64,000 nucleotides of DNA from NCBI GenBank assembly GCA_019119895.1, contig DWWD01000036.1, positions 62,001 to 126,000 on the forward strand, read 5' to 3'. A model generated the notes under the pieces. The model searched no databases, was not told the origin of the DNA, and saw only the letters and a program-made list of their open reading frames with translations. Below are positions 16,959-25,254 of this stretch, in pieces. The DNA is from Candidatus Anaerostipes avistercoris. GTDB lineage: Bacteria > Bacillota > Clostridia > Lachnospirales > Lachnospiraceae. The translations under genes and the position numbers were made by a program. The first letter of the stretch is position 1, and each line of letters starts with the position of its first letter.

Positions 16959-17563
16959 GTTTTCCCATTGTTTTGCTGGCGGCAGTATCCTGTCTGCCCT
17001 ATTACTTTAAATATGAGAAGAAGAAACCCCAGACAAGAGAACATGTAGTTCTTGCGGTTATGACCGCCCTGACCGTCATATCAAGGATGATTTTTGCGCC
17101 GGTTCCGGGATTTAAGCCGGTGGCGGCAATGACGGCGGTCTGCGGCATGGCTTTTGGGAGAGAATCGGGATTTCTCTGCGGCTCTCTCAGCGCGTTTATA
17201 TCCAACTTCTTTTTCGGACAGGGTCCGTGGACGCCGTTTCAGATGATTGCCTGGGGAAGTATCGGATGGTTCGCAGGCGTTCTAAACAAAGACGGCCGGA
17301 TGGAGAAACATAAGATTTCTGCGGTGGTTTTCGGAATCGCCGCAGGTATCTGGTTTTCCCTGGTTATGAATCTTTGGGTGATGACCGGAGCAGGGGAAGA
17401 GATTCAGTGGATCCGGTATGGAATCATATGGGTGACATCTCTTCCAGTCACGATAGAATATTGTGTATCCAATGTACTGTTTCTGTGGATTTTGATTCCG
17501 GGTTTCATGAAACGGCTGAATCGGGTAAAATATAAATATGGATTTTTTGACAGTGAAACATAA
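16955..17563 (+). CDS. ECF transporter substrate-binding (S) component
   Basis: 202-residue membrane protein with about six hydrophobic segments; GTG 16955 overlaps the ATPase stop codon (GTGA). The segment GPWTPFQMIAWGSIGWFAGVL is typical of S components assigned to cobalamin or its precursors (CbrT/CblT-like). It follows EcfT and the fused EcfA and precedes metF and metH. The substrate is probably cobalamin or another corrinoid, based on context plus the DUF4430 lipoprotein; the sequence alone does not prove it. Confidence 0.75.
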   Translation: MSFPIVLLAAVSCLPYYFKYEKKKPQTREHVVLAVMTALTVISRMIFAPVPGFKPVAAMTAVCGMAFGRESGFLCGSLSAFISNFFFGQGPWTPFQMIAWGSIGWFAGVLNKDGRMEKHKISAVVFGIAAGIWFSLVMNLWVMTGAGEEIQWIRYGIIWVTSLPVTIEYCVSNVLFLWILIPGFMKRLNRVKYKYGFFDSET

Positions 17564-17580
17564 AAGACAGGAGTGAGCAT

Positions 17581-18477
17581 ATGAAGATATCAGAAGTATT
17601 AAAAAAGAAGGCGACCATTTCTTTTGAAGTATTCCCGCCGAAAAATAAAAATGGGGATATTTCCTCTATTTATCATACCATTGAAAGACTGGCGGAGCTT
17701 TCGCCGGATTTTATCAGTGTTACATACGGGGCCGGCGGCTCCAGCAGAGGGAAGACGGTGGAAATCGCGTCTGCCATCAAACACCGTTATGGAATTGAGT
17801 CTGTGGCTCATTTAAGCTGCATTACGTCAACCAAAGAGGATATTTTGAAGGAATGCGAAAGTCTGAAAGAAGCAGCTATTGATAATATTCTTGCCCTGAG
17901 AGGAGATTATCCAGAGGGAGTTACAGAGTTCGATGCCAGCGGCATGGACTTTCATTATGCCAGCGAGCTGGATGAATTTATCGGGGAACATTTTCCGGAA
18001 CAATTCTGCCTGTCTGGCGCATGCTATCCGGAGACCCATCAGGAAGCCGACGGATTTAAGAATGATCTGGCGGCGCTGAAGAAGAAAGTGGACGCGGGAG
18101 CAGAGTATCTGGTATGTCAGATTTTCTTTGATAACAATTATTATTACCGGCTGGTCCGCGAGGCCAGAAAAATTGGAATTCAGGTTCCGATCCTTGCAGG
18201 TATTATGCCGATTACCAATGCCAAATCGCTGATCCGCATGACAAGAATGTGCGGCTGTACGATTCCGTATCAGCTTTCCACATTGATTGAGGCGCATTAT
18301 GACAATCCGGCGGTTATGCAGGAAATTGGTATCAATTACGCGGCGCAGCAGATGATCGATCTGATTACGAACGGTGTGGACGGTATCCATATTTACACCA
18401 TGAACCGTCCGGAAATCGCGGAAAGTATTTTCAGGAATATTCCAAATACACTGAAAGAACTGGATCGTCATGCTTAA
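17581..18477 (+). CDS. metF: Methylenetetrahydrofolate reductase MetF
   Basis: Reduces 5,10-methylene-THF to 5-methyl-THF, the methyl donor for MetH. The 298-residue TIM-barrel flavoprotein begins with the SFEVFPPKN signature, then VTYGAGGS and NILALRGDYP. It follows the S component after 17 bp with an AGGAG site and overlaps the next gene by 8 bp. This puts vitamin import and vitamin use in one transcription unit. Confidence 0.93.
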   Translation: MKISEVLKKKATISFEVFPPKNKNGDISSIYHTIERLAELSPDFISVTYGAGGSSRGKTVEIASAIKHRYGIESVAHLSCITSTKEDILKECESLKEAAIDNILALRGDYPEGVTEFDASGMDFHYASELDEFIGEHFPEQFCLSGACYPETHQEADGFKNDLAALKKKVDAGAEYLVCQIFFDNNYYYRLVREARKIGIQVPILAGIMPITNAKSLIRMTRMCGCTIPYQLSTLIEAHYDNPAVMQEIGINYAAQQMIDLITNGVDGIHIYTMNRPEIAESIFRNIPNTLKELDRHA

Positions 18478-19105
18478 GAAAACAGCGCTTAAATATCTTG
18501 GATATGGAAAAGGAGAGGTTCCCGGAGAGATAGACCGTCTGCTGGATGAAACCATCCTGGAAATCGAAAAGACCGCTCAGCCAAAAGCGGCGGCTGCGTT
18601 GTTTTATCTGGAACAGGAGCCGCTTCGGATCCAGGAAACCGGAGACAGGATTCCGGGAAATCAGATGAAGGAGCTGATGGCAGACTGTGAAAAATGTCTG
18701 CTTGTGGGATGTACGCTGGGAATTTCCATGGAACGAAAGATCAAGCTGTATGAGAAAGTCGACATGACCAGAGCAGTCGTCATGGATGCGGCTGCCAGTG
18801 CTTATCTGGAGCAGTTCTGCGATGCATATGAGGAGAAACTGGGATATCCGGACCGTACCTACAGGGCATGTCCGGGATACGGGGATTTCCCGCTGGCATT
18901 TAATCAGATTATAGGAAAACTTCTGGATATATCCAGGAAGCTGGGAATTACCATAACGGAATCGGGACTCATGATTCCGCAGAAATCCATGCTTGGCGTG
19001 ATCGGTATTGGAGATACCGGACGGAAGAAGAGCTGTGAGTCCTGTGTGAGAAAAAAAGACTGCCCTTTTAGAAAGAGAGGAGAACGATGTTACGAGACAG
19101 ACTAG
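18470..19105 (+). CDS. Stand-alone MetH activation-domain protein
   Basis: 211-residue homologue of the vitamin-B12-dependent methionine synthase activation domain, which binds S-adenosylmethionine and helps remethylate oxidised cob(II)alamin. Visible features are the R-x-C-P-G-Y motif (YRACPGYGDFPL), which contacts SAM, and a Cys-rich C-terminus (CESCVRKKDCPFRKRGERC) that may bind metal. The start overlaps metF by 8 bp and its end overlaps metH by 19 bp. Because the neighbouring MetH lacks this domain, the two proteins presumably work as a split enzyme. Confidence 0.85.
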   Translation: MLKKTALKYLGYGKGEVPGEIDRLLDETILEIEKTAQPKAAAALFYLEQEPLRIQETGDRIPGNQMKELMADCEKCLLVGCTLGISMERKIKLYEKVDMTRAVVMDAAASAYLEQFCDAYEEKLGYPDRTYRACPGYGDFPLAFNQIIGKLLDISRKLGITITESGLMIPQKSMLGVIGIGDTGRKKSCESCVRKKDCPFRKRGERCYETD

Positions 19106-21444
19106 GGAAAGATTTGCTGATATTTGACGGAGCCATGGGAACACAGCTGCAGAAGGCAGGTCTCGGGGCCGGGGATATCCCGGAAGAATTGAATATTGAG
19201 CGGCCGGAGCTGCTGCAGTCCATTCACAGAGCATATCTGGAAGCCGGGGCCGATTTCATTACGACCAATACCTTCGGATGTAACCGACTGAAGATGGCGG
19301 ACGCCAGATATGAGGCAGGAGAAATGCTTCTGGCGGCGGTTGAAAATGCCAGAACAGCGAGAAAAGAAGCAGGACGGGAAGAAGACGCCTATATTGTGCT
19401 GGATATCGGACCGATCGGTCAGCTGCTGGAACCTATGGGAACGCTGTCCTTTGATGAAGCCTATGACATCATCGCCGAGCAGATAAAACTGGCAGAGGAC
19501 CGTGTGGACGCGGTCTTATTTGAAACGATGAGCGATCTGTATGAAGTCAAGGCTGGGATACTGGCAGCCAGGGAAAACTCAGATCTGCCGGTTTTTGTGA
19601 CCATGACATTCGAGCAGAGCGGAAGGACATTGTCAGGAAATGATCCGGAGACTTTTGTTAATGTGGCGGAAGGCCTGGGTGTGGATGCCCTGGGCGTCAA
19701 CTGTTCTCTGGGCCCGAAGGAATTAAAGCCGATCATCGAGCAGATATTAAATGAAGCTTCTGTGCCGGTAATCCTTCAGCCGAACGCGGGACTTCCGTGT
19801 CTGGAACACGGAGAGACCCATTACCATGTGACGCCGGAAGAATATGTGGAGGAGATGAAAGAATATATGGCGGCAGGAGCGGCCGTTGTGGGAGGATGCT
19901 GCGGAACCACTCCGGAATTTATCCGTCAGCTGTCTCAGGCGGCGCCGAAAATGACGTCTGCAAGAACTGTAGAAAAGAAAACCAAAACCTCCGGACCGAC
20001 CCAGACCGTGGTGCTTGGAGACAAAGTCATTGTCTGTGGTGAACGTTTGAATCCTACCGGCAAAAAGAAGATGAAGAAAGCGCTCCTGGAAGAACGGTAT
20101 GACGAACTGGTCGTGGAAGCCATCCGTCAGGAAGAGGCCGGCGCTCAGGTGCTGGATGTCAATGTGGGACTGCCGGGAATCGATGAGCCGGAAACCATGA
20201 AGAAAGTCATAAAACTGCTCCAGGAAGTTATTACCCTGCCTCTTCAGATTGACAGCTCTAATCCGGAGGCTATTGAAAAGGCGTGCAGATACTACAATGG
20301 AAAACCGATCATTAATTCTGTCAACGGGAAAGACGAAGTCATGGAGGCGGTGTTTCCGATTGTTCAGAAGTACGGCGGCGTGGTCATCGGTCTCACTCTG
20401 GATGAGGGAATCCCTCTGAAAGCGGAAGAGCGGTTTGAAATTGCAGAAAAAATCATTAAGAAAGCGGAAGAATATGGAATCGGGAAAGAAGATATTATCA
20501 TCGACTGTCTGACTCTGACAGCGTCTGCACAGCAGAAAGAAGTAAGAGAGACTCTCCGCGCCATGAAAATGGTGAAGGAACTGGGAGTCCATACGGTGCT
20601 GGGAGTATCCAATGTATCCTTCGGGCTGCCGAACCGTCCGCTGCTGAACCGAACATTTCTGACGCTGGCAATGGAGGCGGGACTGGATCTGCCGATCATC
20701 AATCCGCTGGACGAGGAATTGATGGGAACAATCGATGCTTTCCATGTTCTTTTCTATAATGATGTGGACAGCCAGATTTATATTCAGAAACAGTCCGGGG
20801 AAGCAGCGGTGAAAACTCCGGCCAAAGAGGTTTCATTTGAATTAAAAGACATTATCATGCGCGGATTGAAAGATGAAGTGGAAGGAGCGGTCAGTAAGAA
20901 ACTGGCAGAAATGGAGCCGCTGTCCGTAGTAAATGAAGAAATCATCCCGGCGCTGGACATTGTGGGAAAGGAATATGAGTCCGGAAAAATATTCCTGCCG
21001 CAGCTGATTCAGTCAGCGGAAACGACGAAGAAAGCCTTTGAGATCATCAAGGAATCCTTTGCTCTGAAAGAAGGTGAAGAGAAAGGTCCGGTTATGATAG
21101 CTACAGTAGAGGGAGATATTCATGATATCGGAAAGAATATTGTAAAAGTAGTGCTGGAAAGCTATGGATACCGGGTCATTGATCTGGGAAAAGATGTGAA
21201 AGCAGGAGATGTGGTGGAGGCATGCCGGAAATATCAGCCAAAAGCCATTGGTTTGAGTGCGCTTATGACGACCACAGTTGCTTCCATGGAAAAAACAATC
21301 CGGGCGCTGAAGGAAGACGGATGCCGGGCTCCTGTCTGGGTCGGCGGAGCTGTTCTCACAGAAGATATCGCTGCAGACATCGGGGCGGATTATTACACGG
21401 AAGACGCCATGGCATCTGTAAATCTGCTGGAAAAGATCCTGTAA
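19087..21444 (+). CDS. metH: Cobalamin-dependent methionine synthase MetH, without activation domain
   Basis: Methylates homocysteine to methionine with methyl-THF. Order of domains in 785 residues: homocysteine domain (1-290) with zinc cysteines Cys206, Cys271 and Cys272; pterin domain (about 310-560); helical cap; cobalamin domain (about 665-785) with D-x-H-x-x-G, the cobalt-ligand histidine being His679 (GDIHDIGKN). The C-terminal SAM activation domain of the E. coli type is missing and is supplied by the preceding gene. ATG 19087 lies inside that gene, with AGAGAGGA upstream. Confidence 0.95.
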   Translation: MLRDRLGKDLLIFDGAMGTQLQKAGLGAGDIPEELNIERPELLQSIHRAYLEAGADFITTNTFGCNRLKMADARYEAGEMLLAAVENARTARKEAGREEDAYIVLDIGPIGQLLEPMGTLSFDEAYDIIAEQIKLAEDRVDAVLFETMSDLYEVKAGILAARENSDLPVFVTMTFEQSGRTLSGNDPETFVNVAEGLGVDALGVNCSLGPKELKPIIEQILNEASVPVILQPNAGLPCLEHGETHYHVTPEEYVEEMKEYMAAGAAVVGGCCGTTPEFIRQLSQAAPKMTSARTVEKKTKTSGPTQTVVLGDKVIVCGERLNPTGKKKMKKALLEERYDELVVEAIRQEEAGAQVLDVNVGLPGIDEPETMKKVIKLLQEVITLPLQIDSSNPEAIEKACRYYNGKPIINSVNGKDEVMEAVFPIVQKYGGVVIGLTLDEGIPLKAEERFEIAEKIIKKAEEYGIGKEDIIIDCLTLTASAQQKEVRETLRAMKMVKELGVHTVLGVSNVSFGLPNRPLLNRTFLTLAMEAGLDLPIINPLDEELMGTIDAFHVLFYNDVDSQIYIQKQSGEAAVKTPAKEVSFELKDIIMRGLKDEVEGAVSKKLAEMEPLSVVNEEIIPALDIVGKEYESGKIFLPQLIQSAETTKKAFEIIKESFALKEGEEKGPVMIATVEGDIHDIGKNIVKVVLESYGYRVIDLGKDVKAGDVVEACRKYQPKAIGLSALMTTTVASMEKTIRALKEDGCRAPVWVGGAVLTEDIAADIGADYYTEDAMASVNLLEKIL

Positions 21445-21472
21445 GGATCAATATTCGAAAAGCTGTATAAAT

Positions 21473-21501
21473 TTGACAAAAGATGGGCAAAATGATAAAA
21501 T
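21473..21501 (+). promoter_or_regulatory. Promoter of veg
   Basis: TTGACA (21473-21478), 17-bp spacer, TAAAAT (21496-21501). Confidence 0.8.
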
Positions 21502-21558
21502 TATATTTAAACTATGTGGGCTTTGTATACAGTCCACATATGGAATGAGGTGAATTTC

Positions 21559-21807
21559 ATGACACAATTAGACCTGCAGAGAGTCCGTCAGTCAATTAAT
21601 CAGCAGATTGGAAGCAAAATTAAAATCAGCGCAAATCGAGGGCGTCATAAGTTTGAAACTGCCCGTGGAGTGATCAGAGAAACCTATCCGAATATTTTCC
21701 TGGTGGAGATTGAGGATGAATCCGGCAAGGATCAGAATAAGACAGTCAGCTTTAGTTATCAGGATGTGATTACGAAAGATGTCAGGATGATGCTGCTGGA
21801 AAATTAA
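21559..21807 (+). CDS. veg: Veg protein
   Basis: Small conserved Firmicute protein (82 residues) known in Bacillus as a vegetative-phase protein that stimulates biofilm formation. The sequence has the expected start (MTQLDLQRVRQSINQQIGSK) and the GRHKFETARGVI core of the SH3-like fold. ATG 21559 is chosen on family length and on GAGGTG upstream; a longer frame from 21514 would add residues without family character. It lies between metH and a spore gene and has its own strong promoter. Confidence 0.93.
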   Translation: MTQLDLQRVRQSINQQIGSKIKISANRGRHKFETARGVIRETYPNIFLVEIEDESGKDQNKTVSFSYQDVITKDVRMMLLEN

Positions 21808-21822
21808 TTGAATTGATGAAGG

Positions 21823-21830
21823 CATAGAAT
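21823..21830 (+). promoter_or_regulatory. Possible sigma-E -10 element upstream of the SipL-like gene
   Basis: CATAGAAT matches the sigma-E -10 consensus CATACAAT at 7 of 8 positions. The -35 region (around 21802-21809) matches poorly. A start near 21837 would fall inside the hairpin described next. Confidence 0.35.
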
Positions 21831-21877
21831 CCTTCCTGTCTGAATATATTGGTATATACAGACAGGGAGGAATTTTT
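21828..21877 (+). terminator. Terminator hairpin whose 3' arm holds the next ribosome-binding site
   Basis: 5' arm 21828-21842 (AATCCTTCCTGTCTG) pairs with 21859-21874 (CAGACAGGGAGGAATT), including a G-U pair and a small bulge; five T residues end the stem. GGGAGG in the 3' arm is the ribosome-binding site for the ATG at 21878. Read-through RNA from veg would therefore either stop here or hide this site. Confidence 0.7.
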
Positions 21878-23437
21878 ATGGAATTTAATAAGAAAGATTT
21901 TTATGGAATCGCGTCCAAAGACAGAAAACGGGTACAGATTACCATTGACCAGGATTGTAATGTTCCGGATACAAAGCCGGATGTGGAGAAAATCATACAG
22001 ACAAAAGGAACAGTCCAGATACAGGAAACGGAAATGATGGTGGACCGGATCCGGATGAAGGGAGAGTTTAAGTTCCAGGGGCTTTACGGCACCAGTGATC
22101 TCCGGACGTTTCTGGAATCGCTGGAGTATTCTCTGCCTTTTGAGGAATATATACATATTGACGGCGTTGTGCCGGCAGATTATGTAAAAGTAACGTATAC
22201 TATTGATGATATTAATACGGTACTGATCAATACCAGAAAATTAAGCATACGGGTTCTCATTACCTTTGTCCTGCAGGTGAACGAGGAGATGAAAGAAGAG
22301 GCTATCACAGATATTTATGATGAAGGGGTTTCCACACTGAAAAAGGAAATCCAGGTAACCGATCTGATCGTCAATAAGAAAGACATTGCCAGACTGAGAG
22401 AGGAGCTGGTGCTGCCGTCCAATAAAGCGAATATTTATGAAATTTTGTGGAGTCAGATCGATATAGAAAATCTGCAGGGAAAGCTGGGAGATCATGTCAT
22501 TGAGATTCAGGGCATGATGCATGTGTTCCTTTTATATCTGGGTGAAGATGATCAGATGCCGGTCCAGTATGCCCGCTGGGAAGTGCCGGTCCACACGGAA
22601 ATGGAATGTTATGAATGTGCGCCGGGCATGGTAGGAAGGATCGGACTGACCCTGGGAAGCCAGCAGCTGGAAATCAGACCGGATGCCGATGGGGAAGAAC
22701 GGATGATAACAGTGGATGTAACCATTGACTGTGATATTAAGATTTATGAGGACCAGACTCTGTCGTATGTGGATGACGGTTATACGATGAGGGCGAAGCT
22801 GGTGCCGGAGTACAAAATGTTTGACTTTGAGACCCTGATCGGGAAAAATCAGGCAATCATGAAAGCGGCAAAAAATTTCCCTCTCCAGCAGGAACCGGGA
22901 AAGCTGCTGCAGGTACTGACAGTCAAAGGAAGCTGCAGCATCGATGATGTGGAAATCACAGAGCAGGGGCTTAAGGTAGAGGGCGTCTGGATGGCGGATG
23001 TGCTTTATCTGTCCACGGAAGATCAGATGCCGGTTATGAGTGATTCTTATATGGAGCCTTTTTCCTTTTTTATAGAGGCCAAAGGACTGACCGGGGAAGA
23101 CGATTATCAGCTGGATGTGAGACTGGATCAGGTAACAGGCGTACCGACGGAAGGAAATGAAATCGAAATGAAAGTGTCCGTCGTATTTGATTTTATCTCA
23201 TTTCGGAGAAAGAAACAGAGGGTGATGACCGATGTCCGGGAGGAACCGCTGGATTATGAAGCGATTCAGAAAATACCGGGAATTGTAGGATATATTGTGA
23301 AAGAAGGGGATAATCTCTGGTCCATTGCGAAACAGTATTTTACCACAGTGGACAGCATCCGGGAGCAAAACGGAGGAGTGGAGGAAGTGAATCCGGGAGA
23401 CCGCCTTCTGATCGTAAAAGAAATGGCGGAATCATAA
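21878..23437 (+). CDS. SipL-like spore morphogenesis protein (DUF3794 and LysM)
   Basis: 519 residues with repeated DUF3794/SPOCS modules (one in each half; recurring motif ITIDQDCNVPDTKPDVEKI near the N-terminus) and a C-terminal LysM domain (about 465-512, VKEGDNLWSIAKQYF). This matches SipL of Clostridioides difficile, which binds SpoIVA through its LysM and is needed for spore coat assembly in the mother cell. It is downstream of veg and has no other gene in its transcription unit that is clearly spore-related. Sigma-E control is known for sipL; here only a weak sigma-E element is visible. Confidence 0.85.
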   Translation: MEFNKKDFYGIASKDRKRVQITIDQDCNVPDTKPDVEKIIQTKGTVQIQETEMMVDRIRMKGEFKFQGLYGTSDLRTFLESLEYSLPFEEYIHIDGVVPADYVKVTYTIDDINTVLINTRKLSIRVLITFVLQVNEEMKEEAITDIYDEGVSTLKKEIQVTDLIVNKKDIARLREELVLPSNKANIYEILWSQIDIENLQGKLGDHVIEIQGMMHVFLLYLGEDDQMPVQYARWEVPVHTEMECYECAPGMVGRIGLTLGSQQLEIRPDADGEERMITVDVTIDCDIKIYEDQTLSYVDDGYTMRAKLVPEYKMFDFETLIGKNQAIMKAAKNFPLQQEPGKLLQVLTVKGSCSIDDVEITEQGLKVEGVWMADVLYLSTEDQMPVMSDSYMEPFSFFIEAKGLTGEDDYQLDVRLDQVTGVPTEGNEIEMKVSVVFDFISFRRKKQRVMTDVREEPLDYEAIQKIPGIVGYIVKEGDNLWSIAKQYFTTVDSIREQNGGVEEVNPGDRLLIVKEMAES

Positions 23438-23549
23438 GCCGGAAGTGCTCAAAACCAGGGAAATAAAGATTGCATTTTTTTTAGAACAATATTATAATAT
23501 TTTGTATACATTAATAAAGTTGCAGATCAAACATGCGGAAGGAGCACAT

Positions 23550-24410
23550 ATGGATAGTATCGTTCTAAAATCGTTTGGGAAAATCAATCTCGGACTGGAT
23601 GTAGTAAGAAGGCGCCCCGATGGATATCATGAGGTTCGCATGATCATGCAGACGGTGGGGCTTTGTGACACGCTTGTGATGAAAAAAACAGCGGGGAAGG
23701 CCGTTACCATGAGATGTGATCTTTCTTTTTTGCCGACCGATCGAAAAAACCTGGTGTATCAGGCAGTAGAGCTTATGAAAGAAAAGTATCATATTTCTTC
23801 CGGAATCACGGTGGATCTGAAGAAGAGGATTCCTGTTGCGGCAGGAATGGCAGGAGGAAGTTCCAATTGTGCCGCGGCGATCAAAGGAATGAACGAGTTG
23901 TTCGGACTGAACCTGTCCAAAGAGGAAATGTGTGAGATAGGGGTTTTACTGGGGGCGGACGTTCCGTACTGCATTTGGGGCGGGACGGCTCTTGCGGAAG
24001 GGATCGGGGAAAAGCTGACAAGAATTCCTCCCATACCTGACTGCTGGATACTGATCGCGAAACCGGGGATCAGCGTTTCGACTGCTTTTGCGTATAAGAA
24101 CTTAAAATTAGATCAGCTGGAAAGACATCCGGATATTGATGGAATGATCAGGGATCTGGAAGAACAGAACCTGGATGGGATCTGCAGCAAGCTGGAGAAT
24201 GTCCTGGAGACTGTGACGATTCCAAAACATCCGATTATCCGGGAACTGAAGGAGCATTTGCTGGAGCACGGCGCAGAGGGAGCGCTCATGAGCGGAAGCG
24301 GACCGACAGTTTTTGGAATTTATAAGGAGAAGAGAACGGCGCGTAAGGCATTGGAATCCCTGAGGAGCATACAGGACGTCAAGCAGGCTTATGTTGTCGA
24401 ACCAGTATAA
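23550..24410 (+). CDS. ispE: 4-diphosphocytidyl-2-C-methyl-D-erythritol kinase IspE
   Basis: GHMP kinase of the MEP isoprenoid pathway. The 286-residue protein has the N-terminal KINLGLDV strand, the ATP-binding glycine-rich motif (PVAAGMAGGSSNCAAA), the catalytic Asp in LGADVPYC and the C-terminal SGSGPTVFG motif. ATG 23550 follows GGAAGGAG; the longer frame from 23445 has no family character and an AT-rich, leader-like N-terminus. It is followed after 28 bp by a GntR-type regulator. Confidence 0.95.
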   Translation: MDSIVLKSFGKINLGLDVVRRRPDGYHEVRMIMQTVGLCDTLVMKKTAGKAVTMRCDLSFLPTDRKNLVYQAVELMKEKYHISSGITVDLKKRIPVAAGMAGGSSNCAAAIKGMNELFGLNLSKEEMCEIGVLLGADVPYCIWGGTALAEGIGEKLTRIPPIPDCWILIAKPGISVSTAFAYKNLKLDQLERHPDIDGMIRDLEEQNLDGICSKLENVLETVTIPKHPIIRELKEHLLEHGAEGALMSGSGPTVFGIYKEKRTARKALESLRSIQDVKQAYVVEPV

Positions 24411-24438
24411 ACGATAGAGGAAGCAGGAGGAAGAAACC

Positions 24439-25113
24439 ATGAGTGATAAATTAAAAGTAAATATGAATGAATATCTGCCTCTCAGAGACGTAGTATTCAA
24501 TACACTGCGCCAGGCAATCATAACCGGAGAGTTTGCTCCGGGAGAACGTCTGATGGAAATTGCTCTGGCAAACCGGCTGGGTGTAAGTCGTACGCCGGTC
24601 AGAGAAGCGATCCGCAAGCTGGAGCTGGAAGGTCTGGTCGTCATGATTCCGAGAAAAGGCGCGGAAGTAGCGAAGATTACAGAAAAAGATCTGAGAGATG
24701 TGCTGGAAGTACGCAGCTCCCTGGAAGAGCTGGCTGCGGAGCTGGCCACAGAACGTATGAATGAAGAGATAAAAGAAAAACTGGAAAAGGCACTGGATGA
24801 TTTCAAAAAAGCAATCGACTCAGAAGATAATGCGGCCATTGCGGACAGCGATGTGGAGTTTCATGATATCATATTTGAAGCGACAGGCAATGCCCGGCTG
24901 ATTCAGATTATCAGCAATCTGAGAGAACAGATGTACCGCTATCGTCTGGAATATGTAAAGGACACAGAATACCATACAGTGCTGCTGAATGAGCACCGGG
25001 AACTGGTCAAGGCTATGCTTGAAGGAAAGAAAGACGAAGCCAGAAAGATTATGAAGAAACATATTGATAACCAGGAAATGACGGTTATCCGCAATATCAA
25101 AGAAGAAAATTAA
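24439..25113 (+). CDS. GntR-family (FCD/FadR subgroup) regulator
   Basis: 224-residue transcription factor with an N-terminal winged helix-turn-helix (about 10-75: NTLRQAIITGEFAPGERL, VSRTPVREAIRKLE) and a helical FCD effector domain in which Asp and His residues (VEFHDIIF near 140; NEHRELVKAM) usually bind metal or an organic acid. AGGAGGAAGAAACC precedes ATG 24439. It is probably co-transcribed with ispE and closed by the terminator at 25124. Target and ligand unknown. Confidence 0.88.
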   Translation: MSDKLKVNMNEYLPLRDVVFNTLRQAIITGEFAPGERLMEIALANRLGVSRTPVREAIRKLELEGLVVMIPRKGAEVAKITEKDLRDVLEVRSSLEELAAELATERMNEEIKEKLEKALDDFKKAIDSEDNAAIADSDVEFHDIIFEATGNARLIQIISNLREQMYRYRLEYVKDTEYHTVLLNEHRELVKAMLEGKKDEARKIMKKHIDNQEMTVIRNIKEEN

Positions 25114-25123
25114 AGACAGACAT

Positions 25124-25176
25124 AAAAATCCCTTTCGGAAGGCAGCTTAGAATGCCGGCCGGAAGGGATTTTTCCT
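25124..25176 (+). terminator. Terminator after the GntR-type gene
   Basis: AAAAATCCCTTTCGG (25124-25138) pairs with CCGGAAGGGATTTTT (25159-25173) with a couple of mismatches around a 20-nt loop; T-rich 3' end. Confidence 0.8.
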
Positions 25177-25193
25177 TATTTATCTGCTGCCCT

Positions 25194-25223
25194 GCATAAA
25201 AGAGAGGGATTTTTTCCATAATA
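25194..25223 (+). promoter_or_regulatory. Sigma-G-type promoter of the germination operon
   Basis: GCATA (25194-25198) fits the -35 consensus GHATR and CATAATA (25217-25223) fits the -10 consensus CATWMTA; the spacer is 18 bp. Forespore sigma-G transcription is known for gerA-type operons. Confidence 0.6.
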
Positions 25224-25254
25224 ACAGATAACTGGAAAAGAAAGGATGGTTGTT

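Noticed and set aside
19747-20745. Antisense 332-codon frame in metH, and similar long frames opposite uvrC, ftsH and dus
   Set aside because: They lie wholly opposite strongly conserved genes, have no ribosome-binding sites and no family character.
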